Source: Clostridiales bacterium
Lineage (GTDB): Bacteria > Bacillota > Clostridia > Oscillospirales > CAG-272
Assembly: GCA_019415985.1 (NCBI GenBank)
Contig: DXYE01000034.1
Span: 1-24,267, forward strand
Length of the DNA stretch: 24,267 nucleotides
Direction of reading: 5' to 3'
Every line of letters starts with the position of its first letter. Position 1 is the first letter of the stretch. Of the stretch, positions 16,192 through 24,267 are shown in pieces. A model generated the notes under the pieces. That model was given only the letters and a program-made list of their open reading frames with translations, ran no database searches and was not told the origin of the DNA. Both the position numbers and the translations under genes were made by a program.

Positions 16192-16219
16192 AAAAACGGT
16201 TTTTGCAAAAGAAAAACCG
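16192..16219 (-). terminator. Terminator of the znuCB-like operon
   Basis: CGGTTTTT (16197-16204) and AAAAACCG (16212-16219) form a perfect 8-base stem with a 7-base loop; read on the minus strand the hairpin is followed by TTTTTCAC. It lies about 90 bases behind the permease stop. Confidence 0.7.
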
Positions 16220-16307
16220 ACCGACGTGGATCAAGGTAAACTATACCACAGTCAAATCGGTATGTCAATATAAAATTAAAAGATAAGTTCTATATTTTCT
16301 AGGTTTT

Positions 16308-17126
16308 TCAACAAAGACCAAAACGTTTCTTTAGAAAGCCTGATGCTGTGCAGGCCAGGTAAACAATCAGGTTGACCGCAACAATGCTTGCGCCTGGCGG
16401 AGCGTCAAAGAAATAACAGAACAGAATTCCGCTTAAACAGCAAAAAACGGACGAGATACAGGAAAACACGATAACATTGCGGTAAGATCGGCAAATACGC
16501 ATGGCGGACAGGGCAGGAAAAATGATCAGACTGGAGATCAGCAAAGCGCCGACCAGACGCATACCAATAACGATGACAAGTGCGGTCAGCAGAGAGATTA
16601 AAAACCGGTATACCGATACCGGAGAACCGGTTGCCTGAGCAAAGCTTTCATCGAATGTGACAGCAAAGACATTGTGATAAAAAAACAGATAAAAGGTAAT
16701 GACAACAATAGAAACAACAATACAGATCCAGACATCCAGATCACTCAATGCAAAGATACTGCCGAACATATAATTATTCAGATCCGTATTTGCGGATTTG
16801 AAATGCGTGGTTAAAAGAATACCTATGGCCAGTGCGCTGCTGGAAAGCAGAGCGATGCCGGCATCACCCGGCGTTTTACCTTTTTCGCTTCGCCACATCA
16901 AAAGAAAGGCGGCGCCGATTACAACCGGTATTGCGACCGTCAGAGGCTGAAGATTTAAGACTGCGGCGAGCGCGAGCGCGCCGAAACCAACGTGTGAAAG
17001 TCCGTCGCCCATCATAGAAAAACGGCGGAGTACCAGCGTAATGCCGAGCAGAGCGGCGCATAGGGAAATCAAAATGCCTACGATGAATGCCTTTTGCATA
17101 AATTGAAGAGACAGCATTTCAAGCAT
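16308..17126 (-). CDS. znuB: Zinc/manganese-type ABC transporter permease (ZnuB-like)
   Basis: A 272-residue membrane protein of the ABC-3 family (ZnuB/MntB/TroC), which carries zinc, manganese or iron ions inward. About eight hydrophobic segments are visible, starting with GILISLCAALLGITLVLRR and followed by the family segment RRFSMMGDGLSHVGFGALAL, then a late VIGMRLVGALLISSLIIFPA helix pair. The start overlaps the ATPase gene by 8 bases (ATGCTTGA contains both start and stop), a clear sign of translational coupling. The substrate-binding lipoprotein that normally completes the transporter (ZnuA type) is not in the window. The choice between zinc and manganese is not settled. Confidence 0.85.
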   Translation of the reverse strand: MLEMLSLQFMQKAFIVGILISLCAALLGITLVLRRFSMMGDGLSHVGFGALALAAVLNLQPLTVAIPVVIGAAFLLMWRSEKGKTPGDAGIALLSSSALAIGILLTTHFKSANTDLNNYMFGSIFALSDLDVWICIVVSIVVITFYLFFYHNVFAVTFDESFAQATGSPVSVYRFLISLLTALVIVIGMRLVGALLISSLIIFPALSAMRICRSYRNVIVFSCISSVFCCLSGILFCYFFDAPPGASIVAVNLIVYLACTASGFLKKRFGLC

Positions 17127-17826
17127 GTATATGTCCTCCTGTCATATGTCTGCAAAAGTCGGTTTGCATATAATCTTTTACCGGTCCGAAAAACAGGACA
17201 CGGTTCTGCAGGTGCAGGATATTTTTGCTGTGTTCCGCACCGCAATGGAGATCGTGCGACACCATAAGTACGGTTATGCCACGTTCCCGGTTCAGCGTTT
17301 CAAGTACGGCGTAGAACTCATGTGTGACGACCGGATCAAGTGCAGCTACGGGTTCGTCGAGTAACAAAAGCTTTTTTGTAGCACAAAGAGCGCGGGCCAA
17401 AAGCACCCGTTGCTTTTGGCCGCCGGATAGCTCGCTGAATGACTTTTTTGCTAACGCTTCAATACCGAGCAACCGCATGTTTTCGTATGCCGCCTGCTTA
17501 TGTAAGGGACGATAAAACGGCCTCAGTCCTTTGCTGTTCAAACAGCCGGACAGAACAACCTCAGACACAAGGGCGGGAAAGTCCTTCTGCATCTGTGCAC
17601 TCTGCGGCAAATAACCGATTTCGTTTTGGCGAAAGCCGTTGCGAATGATAGTCCCGGAGTCTGGCTGTAGGAGGCCGAGAATCGTTTTGATCAGCGTACT
17701 TTTTCCGCTGCCATTTTCACCGACGATGGTCAGATAATCCCCCTCTTCTACCTGGAAGCTGATATCTGTAAGCGCCGGTCGTTTTTCATAGGAGACGGTA
17801 AGGTGTTCAATTTCCAATATTTTCAT
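17119..17826 (-). CDS. znuC: Zinc/manganese-type ABC transporter ATPase (ZnuC-like)
   Basis: A 235-residue ATPase, the energy module for the adjacent ABC-3 permease. All functional motifs are intact: Walker A GENGSGKST (36-44), Q-loop LPQSAQ (Gln75), signature LSGGQKQR (133-140), Walker B LLLLDEP (153-159) and H-loop His191 in MVSHD. The early segment FRQNEIGYLPQSAQMQKDFP is typical of the ZnuC/MntA subgroup. AAAGG lies about 9 bases before the ATG. It is the first gene of the operon; a near-consensus promoter sits about 180 bases upstream, leaving a leader with three AAGCGG repeats. Confidence 0.88.
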   Translation of the reverse strand: MKILEIEHLTVSYEKRPALTDISFQVEEGDYLTIVGENGSGKSTLIKTILGLLQPDSGTIIRNGFRQNEIGYLPQSAQMQKDFPALVSEVVLSGCLNSKGLRPFYRPLHKQAAYENMRLLGIEALAKKSFSELSGGQKQRVLLARALCATKKLLLLDEPVAALDPVVTHEFYAVLETLNRERGITVLMVSHDLHCGAEHSKNILHLQNRVLFFGPVKDYMQTDFCRHMTGGHIHA

Positions 17827-17943
17827 TCATACAGGCCTTTCATACAGACAGGAATTGCGGGCAGTCCGCTGAAACAGCGTAAACCTCTAACCGCCGGACA
17901 CAGATAGATTAAATTCCATTGAAAATTTGAATTGTATTTAAGG

Positions 17944-17967
17944 AAGCGGCAAAGCGGAACGAAGCGG
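17944..17967. repeat. Three AAGCGG copies in the znuC leader
   Basis: AAGCGG occurs at 17944, 17952 and 17962, spaced 8 and 10 bases apart, in the roughly 170-base untranslated leader of the znuCB-like operon; a CGGCA/TGCCG pairing can enclose them (17947-17951 and 17970-17974). It might be a protein-binding site or an RNA structure. No Zur or MntR consensus was recognised. Confidence 0.35.
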
Positions 17968-18005
17968 TCTGCCGTTTAAAGATGGGTATGCATGGCTATT
18001 GTCTT

Positions 18006-18034
18006 ATTATACCGAAAGTTTTTGTTTTCGTCAA
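18006..18034 (-). promoter_or_regulatory. Sigma-A promoter of the znuCB-like operon
   Basis: On the minus strand TTGACG (18034-18029), a 17-base spacer, and TATAAT (18011-18006): five of six bases at -35 and a perfect -10. It is only 8 bases past the DUF4363 gene stop and points to the znuC-like gene, with a start of transcription expected near 17999. Confidence 0.8.
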
Positions 18035-18042
18035 CCATATAA

Positions 18043-18429
18043 CTACATAATATTCTCTATGTGAAGGCTTTCAAGCTTATGCAGGCGCGAAAGGGCATCG
18101 ATGCACCTTGCACGGCAGGTGACGACATCCTGCCACGATTCCCCTTGGAAAAAATGATATAGTTCAACCACAGCCTCGTCTGCACGGTCAATATGCGTAT
18201 AACCGACGGTATAGGCGATGATATTAACATGATCATTCCATAATTGATAAAGCTCATCCATAGTTGTTGTATATTCGTCGGCGCTGTTTTCAAAATCCTC
18301 AACAGTTTCCGGCAGCTTCTCGGTAAGCGACATCATTTTATTTGTAATATCTGTCATATAAAGAGTATTGCATATGACAAACGCTACAACCAGCGCAAGC
18401 AGGATCAGGGAGGTGACAAAGGATTTCAT
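18043..18429 (-). CDS. DUF4363-family membrane-anchored protein
   Basis: A 128-residue protein with an N-terminal membrane anchor (about residues 3-24) and an outward helical domain (about 30-125), matching the DUF4363 family by layout and by segments such as WNDHVNIIAYTVGYTHID and ELYHFFQGES. The role of the family is unknown; it is often beside yetF-type genes in spore-forming Clostridia. The YetF stop and an upstream ATG (18444) overlap as ATGA, but I prefer ATG 18429 because AGGAG then sits 7-8 bases upstream and the protein starts MKSFVTSLIL like its relatives. It ends the dxs-yetF operon. Confidence 0.8.
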   Translation of the reverse strand: MKSFVTSLILLALVVAFVICNTLYMTDITNKMMSLTEKLPETVEDFENSADEYTTTMDELYQLWNDHVNIIAYTVGYTHIDRADEAVVELYHFFQGESWQDVVTCRARCIDALSRLHKLESLHIENIM

Positions 18430-18440
18430 ACGCATTCTCC

Positions 18441-19115
18441 TCATTTTTTTACTTTACGTATTATATTAACTGTTTCCATATCGTCGACGGTGAGCAGAAA
18501 AATATCTCGGATGTCGGATATGCTGTTTTTTTTCATCAGTTTATCGATATATTCTCGGCTCTGTCCAATTTGACCGAGGTTGAAATCGCTGATTTCCCCA
18601 TCCACCACCAGTGCGTGCGCTATACCTTTTTCCGGAACCTGAAGCTTTAGATCCGCAACGCTCGCGTTTTTTTCTCCTGATTTAGGTATAACAGATATTT
18701 TACCGCTTTGCTCGAGAATGGCGTAATTTACAGCGGATATGTCGGAAATGTCTTTTAGCCGCAGTTCCCCCATCAGTTCTTCAACACTGATGCGTGACTT
18801 GTTCAGCTCCTTCTGATCCAAAACGCCCTTATTGATGAGGATACTCGGTGTACCGTTCAGCAACTTTTTGGCCGCTTTGCTCTTAGTCAGAACATAAGAT
18901 AGAATAACCTCCGCTGTCAGCAGAACGAGGATTGGCACAACAGCATTCAGAAGCGGGATATTGCTGTCGCTTATGGGTTGGGACGCGAGTTCAGAGAGCA
19001 GAAGCGTTGTGACGAGCTCCGATACCTCCAGCTCACCGATCTGCCTTTTTCCCATCAGACGAATGACGGCCAGCAGCAGGATATAAATAATTACGGTTCT
19101 TGCGAAAATTGTCAC
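18441..19115 (-). CDS. YetF-type DUF421 membrane protein
   Basis: A DUF421/YetF-family protein: two or three N-terminal membrane helices with the hallmark RLMGKRQIGELEVSELVT, then the cytoplasmic alpha/beta YetF domain (ILINKGVLDQKELNKSRISV, VEELMGELRLKDISD and so on). Bacillus subtilis relatives sit in the spore inner membrane and have been linked to spore germinant receptor function; a role here is inferred only. I chose GTG 19115 (MTIFARTVIIY) because GAGGTGAT lies 7 bases upstream and relatives start there; ATG 19148 is open in frame, adds 11 residues and lacks a ribosome site. The gene follows dxs by 44 bases from the chosen start and overlaps the next gene's frame. Confidence 0.85.
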   Translation of the reverse strand: MTIFARTVIIYILLLAVIRLMGKRQIGELEVSELVTTLLLSELASQPISDSNIPLLNAVVPILVLLTAEVILSYVLTKSKAAKKLLNGTPSILINKGVLDQKELNKSRISVEELMGELRLKDISDISAVNYAILEQSGKISVIPKSGEKNASVADLKLQVPEKGIAHALVVDGEISDFNLGQIGQSREYIDKLMKKNSISDIRDIFLLTVDDMETVNIIRKVKK

Positions 19116-19159
19116 CAATCGAATCACCTCAGGGAAAGTATGTCCCATGAGGTGTAAAA

Positions 19160-21070
19160 TTATGTATCAGCGGAGGAACCTCCCATAAATTCATCGAAGA
19201 TATCCTGGGCGGAAATACCGCAGCTTTCATAAATAGATCTGCCTGATTCTGAATACCCAAAGGAATCGTCGACAGCAAGCAAATGAAAGGAGATATGCGA
19301 AAGCTCAGGAAAATGCCTTAAATGTTCTGTGAGAATCATACCTGCGCCGCCGTTTCGAATGCCCTCCTCGAGAAACAGAACATGCCGGACGGATCCGGTC
19401 AGAAAGGGTAGCAGCGCGTCTGCCGCGGTTTGATAAGGTTTGAGCAGTTCAAGCAGTATCGTACCGGCTGCGACACCGGCAGATCTTAGAAGCGCTTCTG
19501 CCTTGAGCGCTTCGACTGCAATATTGCCGTATGTCACAATCAGATATGCGGGCGGACAGTCAGGGGCAAAATCCGGCTTTGCAACGGTGTGCAGTGCATT
19601 TTTCTCAAAGAATGCCTGCTGTATGAGCGGAAGCTCTCCTCCCTTGGGATAGCGTATGGCGGTGATGCCGGCATAGGAACCTGTAAAGGCACCGTTCAGT
19701 GCCAGTCGAAGGGATGCATACGATAACGGCGTTAAAATTTTCACATTAGGTATGTGAGACAAAAATGATACGTCAAAAATTCCGTGATGGGTAGGACCGT
19801 CGCATACATTTAGGCCGGCCCGGTCGATACAGAGTACAATAGGCAGGTTTTGCAGAGCGCCATCATGCAGGAGATTGTCATAGGCACGCTGGAGGAAGGA
19901 GGAGTATACGGCAAAGACCGGACGCATACCGCTTACCGCAAGGCCTGCACAGAAGGTCAGTGCATGTCCCTCAGCAATTCCCGCGTCAAAAAAACGGTCG
20001 GGAAATCTTTTTGGAATACCGCTCATACCAGTACCGTCCGCCATGGCTGCAGTGACGGCGCAGATGCTGCGGTCGCCGGACATATAGTCCGCAAGAGTCT
20101 CTCCGAAGGCTTCGGAATAGGATGGCTGCCACAGTTCCTGCTCCGCCGGTAGTCCGTTTCGGAACAACTGCGGTGGTATTGAGTGATAAAGATCCGGATT
20201 TTCTTCTGCCGGCAAATATCCCTTTCCCTTTTTTGTACGAATATGCAGAACTACGCTTTCGTTGGCCGCCTTAGCTTCTTTGAGAAGAAGTTCAAGCTTC
20301 GCATAATCGTTTCCGTCCGTTGGACCGAGGTAATAAAGCCCCATGCTTTCAAAATAGTTGTCATGGTAGATAAGCTGCTTTACTGACGCTTTTATAGCCT
20401 TAAGTCCGCGAAGCACAGGACGGCCGACAAGCGGAAATCGACGCAGGAATTCAACGGCGGTTCGCTTAGCCCCTAAATATTTTTCGGTTGAACGTATTTT
20501 GGCCAAATGTTCTGCAAAGGATCCTGTGTTGGGAGAAATCGACATTTCATTTTCATTGAGTACGATGATCAGTCGCAAGTTTTTTTCGCAGTTATTCAAA
20601 GCTTCATGAATCAGACCACCTGTAAAGGCACCGTCGCCAACCACCGCTATGGTATAGGCCGGATTGTCTGCCATTCGATTAGCCATAGCAATGCCGAGCG
20701 CTGCCGATACGGATGTACTACTGTGTCCTGCGCCAAAGGGGTCGTGCGGACTCTCTAACCGTTTCGTAAAACCAGAAAGTCCGCCGTTTTGCCGCAATGT
20801 TGGAAAATCGTCTCGTCTGCCCGTCAAAATTTTGTGAACATAGCTTTGATGGCCGACATCCCATATAATTTTATCTGCCGGCGAATCAAAAACGCGGTGT
20901 AACGCAACGGACAGCTCTACCACGCCGAGATTTGAGGCCAGATGACCGCCTGTTTCCGTCACATTTTTTATCAAAAATTCCCGAAGCTCATTGAGTAATT
21001 GCGGAATCTGATCAGCCGGCAGACGTTTAAGGTCAGCCGGAGATTGTATATTGGTAAGCAGGGAATCCAT
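19160..21070 (-). CDS. dxs: 1-deoxy-D-xylulose-5-phosphate synthase
   Basis: The first enzyme of the MEP isoprenoid pathway: it joins pyruvate and glyceraldehyde 3-phosphate, using thiamine diphosphate and magnesium. Visible landmarks are GGHLASNLGVVEL and DVGHQSY (catalytic His), GAGHSSTSVSAALG, the thiamine/magnesium motif GDGAFTGGLIHEALNN (Gly145 to Asn160), the AEGHALTFCAGLA segment with the activating glutamate, and DRAGLNVCDGPTHHGIFD. The length of 636 residues is normal. ATG 21070 gives the family start MDSLLTNIQSPADLKRL; ATG 21082 is also possible but AAAGGA lies only 2 bases from it (13 from the chosen start). A promoter with extended -10 is seen about 190 bases upstream. It heads the operon with yetF and the DUF4363 gene. 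Confidence 0.95.
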   Translation of the reverse strand: MDSLLTNIQSPADLKRLPADQIPQLLNELREFLIKNVTETGGHLASNLGVVELSVALHRVFDSPADKIIWDVGHQSYVHKILTGRRDDFPTLRQNGGLSGFTKRLESPHDPFGAGHSSTSVSAALGIAMANRMADNPAYTIAVVGDGAFTGGLIHEALNNCEKNLRLIIVLNENEMSISPNTGSFAEHLAKIRSTEKYLGAKRTAVEFLRRFPLVGRPVLRGLKAIKASVKQLIYHDNYFESMGLYYLGPTDGNDYAKLELLLKEAKAANESVVLHIRTKKGKGYLPAEENPDLYHSIPPQLFRNGLPAEQELWQPSYSEAFGETLADYMSGDRSICAVTAAMADGTGMSGIPKRFPDRFFDAGIAEGHALTFCAGLAVSGMRPVFAVYSSFLQRAYDNLLHDGALQNLPIVLCIDRAGLNVCDGPTHHGIFDVSFLSHIPNVKILTPLSYASLRLALNGAFTGSYAGITAIRYPKGGELPLIQQAFFEKNALHTVAKPDFAPDCPPAYLIVTYGNIAVEALKAEALLRSAGVAAGTILLELLKPYQTAADALLPFLTGSVRHVLFLEEGIRNGGAGMILTEHLRHFPELSHISFHLLAVDDSFGYSESGRSIYESCGISAQDIFDEFMGGSSADT

Positions 21071-21274
21071 GCTTATAATCATTTCCTTTCGTGCAAAACA
21101 ATATGAGATTTAAACGTACGCTAATAGTTTCCTTTAATTTATATTTAGAATAAAGTATGTATTTATAATGCGGTGATGCGGTTCATTTGAGCAGCATTTC
21201 GAACATTGGCGAACTGTTGAATGTTCAAATTACAGGATACACATATACTTCGCGGAGAAAGAATGCCATACACA

Positions 21275-21303
21275 ATTATAGCATATTTTCTGAATAATGG
21301 CAA
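21275..21303 (-). promoter_or_regulatory. Promoter of the dxs operon
   Basis: On the minus strand TTGCCA (21303-21298), a 17-base spacer, and TATAAT (21280-21275) preceded by TGC, an extended -10. The start of transcription should be near 21268, leaving a leader of about 190 bases. It diverges from the promoter at 21358. Confidence 0.7.
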
Positions 21304-21306
21304 GCA

Positions 21307-21321
21307 AACGGTTTAACCGTT
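21307..21321. promoter_or_regulatory. Perfect 15-base palindrome between divergent promoters
   Basis: AACGGTT-T-AACCGTT is a perfect dyad centred on one base. It begins 4 bases from the dxs -35 and ends 36 bases before the -35 of the RHH-clpB promoter. This is the typical position and form of an operator for a dimeric regulator. No known regulator consensus was matched. Confidence 0.5.
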
Positions 21322-21357
21322 GCGTATAAAAAAATAATTAAAATTTATATAAATATA

Positions 21358-21386
21358 TTGACAAATTTTAAGAATCGTGTTATACT
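21358..21386 (+). promoter_or_regulatory. Sigma-A promoter of the RHH-clpB operon
   Basis: A consensus -35 TTGACA (21358-21363), a 17-base spacer and -10 TATACT (21381-21386). The leader to the first start codon is about 68 bases. No CIRCE (HrcA) or CtsR site was found around it, although these often control clpB. Confidence 0.85.
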
Positions 21387-21430
21387 GCATATGTGGAAAA
21401 AAGTGGCCTACCGCATAATGCACACAGGCC

Positions 21431-21444
21431 CCTGTTTGAACAGG
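21431..21444 (+). promoter_or_regulatory. Leader hairpin touching the ribosome site
   Basis: CCTGTT pairs with AACAGG around a two-base loop, and the 3' arm shares the AGG that opens the AGGAGGGAG ribosome site (21442-21450) of the RHH gene. GTGGA/TCCAC further out (21394-21398 and 21453-21457) could extend the fold. A role in translation control, perhaps heat-sensitive, is possible but unproven. Confidence 0.35.
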
Positions 21445-21460
21445 AGGGAGTTGTCCACCG

Positions 21461-22111
21461 ATGAAAAAAAGTCTTTACAGCCTGTCGCTGATGGACAGCG
21501 TGGTCGCGGAGATTGACCGGCTGGCATCACGGCAGGGCACAAGTCGTTCCAACCTCGTCAACCAGATTCTGGCGGATTATGCCTCGATGATGACGCCTGA
21601 AAAGCGCATCGATTCAATCTTCCGCCGCATTGAAACGCTGGCACAGCAGGGAGATCTGATCCCCTATTTCACGCCCAACCAACGCACCATGTCGCTCAAA
21701 AGCAGTCTCGAATACAAATACCGCCCGACCATCCGCTACGAATTGCAGCTCTACCGCGTGCCGGAGGGCGCCATCGGCGAACTGAGCGTAGTATTCCGCA
21801 CACAGTCGCAGGCGCTGCTTTCCGAGATCGACGCGTTCCTGCGCCTGTGGGTACGGCTCGAAAACCTCTATGTTTCCAAGCTGCACAACAAGGCGCCGGT
21901 GCATTACGAGCTGCATGGCAACCGCTTTACCCGCAGTCTGTCACTGCCCGAAAACCGTGATTACAGCGACGAACAGCTCGGCGAAGCGATCTCGGACTAC
22001 GTCGGGATGTTCGACGATCTGTTCAAAGGCTACATCACCGGCCGGTATCCGCCGGCCGAGCTGGAAAACCGCTACATCGCCTACCTTAACGGCGGCACCG
22101 GAATCATCTGA
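21461..22111 (+). CDS. Ribbon-helix-helix domain protein of unknown function
   Basis: A 216-residue protein. Residues 3-50 look like a ribbon-helix-helix DNA-binding fold: a strand LYSLSLMDSVVAEIDRLA, then GTSRSNLVNQILADY, as in CopG/Arc-type repressors. The rest (about 60-216) is an alpha/beta region I do not recognise, with blocks such as MSLKSSLEYKYRPTIRYELQ, VVFRTQSQALLSEIDAFLRL, and SDYVGMFDDLFKGYITGRYP. Spacing to clpB is only 35 bases on the same strand, after a consensus promoter, so the two are one operon. A regulator of the operon (or of the palindrome at 21307) or a ClpB partner are both possible. The AGGAGGGAG site lies a bit far (about 10-13 bases) from the ATG. Coding is clearly GC-rich, like clpB. 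Confidence 0.75.
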   Translation: MKKSLYSLSLMDSVVAEIDRLASRQGTSRSNLVNQILADYASMMTPEKRIDSIFRRIETLAQQGDLIPYFTPNQRTMSLKSSLEYKYRPTIRYELQLYRVPEGAIGELSVVFRTQSQALLSEIDAFLRLWVRLENLYVSKLHNKAPVHYELHGNRFTRSLSLPENRDYSDEQLGEAISDYVGMFDDLFKGYITGRYPPAELENRYIAYLNGGTGII

Positions 22112-22146
22112 AGCCGCACACAGAAACAGAAAGGAAGGTTATGGCT

Positions 22147-24267
<2,121 letters not shown>

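Noticed and set aside
21083..21274. Riboswitch in the roughly 190-base dxs leader (thiamine type considered)
   Set aside because: The conserved thiamine-box motifs were not found and no terminator-antiterminator pair is visible.

Overview
The window looks like chromosomal DNA of an anaerobic, Gram-positive, probably spore-forming member of the Clostridia. Reasons: AGGAGG-type ribosome sites, sigma-A type promoters, a LysM/glycoside-hydrolase-18 protein of the spore YaaH type, a YetF/DUF4363 pair, an MnmM-type tRNA methyltransferase, and relics of the conjugative elements common in gut Firmicutes. Family or genus cannot be fixed from the sequence alone. No rRNA, tRNA or CRISPR array was seen.

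Left part (1-7.9 kb, plus strand): an SPL-like radical SAM protein (283-1152), an MnmM-type methyltransferase (1219-1794), a decayed DUF2726-like gene (1933-2269), a large exported protein with cysteine clusters on both sides of its membrane anchor (2318-4192), a TIGR01212/YhcC-type radical SAM protein (4356-5330), a CapA-family lipoprotein (5480-6586) and an EnvC-like coiled-coil M23 endopeptidase (6671-7912). The last two act outside the membrane, on the cell envelope.

Middle (7.9-12.4 kb): a gene graveyard. About 900 bases with hairpins and no intact gene are followed by broken pieces of a cysteine-rich VLP conjugative-element protein, a ParB-like partition protein, an ABC exporter, an unidentified decayed gene that may belong with the exporter, a tyrosine recombinase on the minus strand, and the C-terminus of a large serine recombinase. 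Each carries visible frameshifts, in-frame stops or truncations. Several mobile elements seem to have been layered here and then decayed. The ABC piece is clearly richer in GC than its surroundings.

Right part, minus strand (12.4-21.1 kb): a LysM-LysM-GH18 protein; a two-gene sugar operon (Gfo/Idh/MocA oxidoreductase then a xylose-isomerase-like TIM barrel) with a LacI/CcpA-type operator upstream and a terminator at each end; a zinc/manganese-type ABC transporter ATPase and permease (ZnuC/ZnuB-like) behind a near-consensus promoter; and a dxs-yetF-DUF4363 operon.

Right end, plus strand (21.36-24.27 kb): a near-consensus promoter diverging from dxs drives a ribbon-helix-helix protein of unknown function followed closely by clpB, which runs off the window. 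The coding composition turns sharply GC-rich here. The pairing of an uncharacterised DNA-binding-type protein with the ClpB disaggregase, with a perfect 15-base palindrome between the divergent promoters, is the best candidate for an undescribed regulatory arrangement. The proposed regulation is inference.
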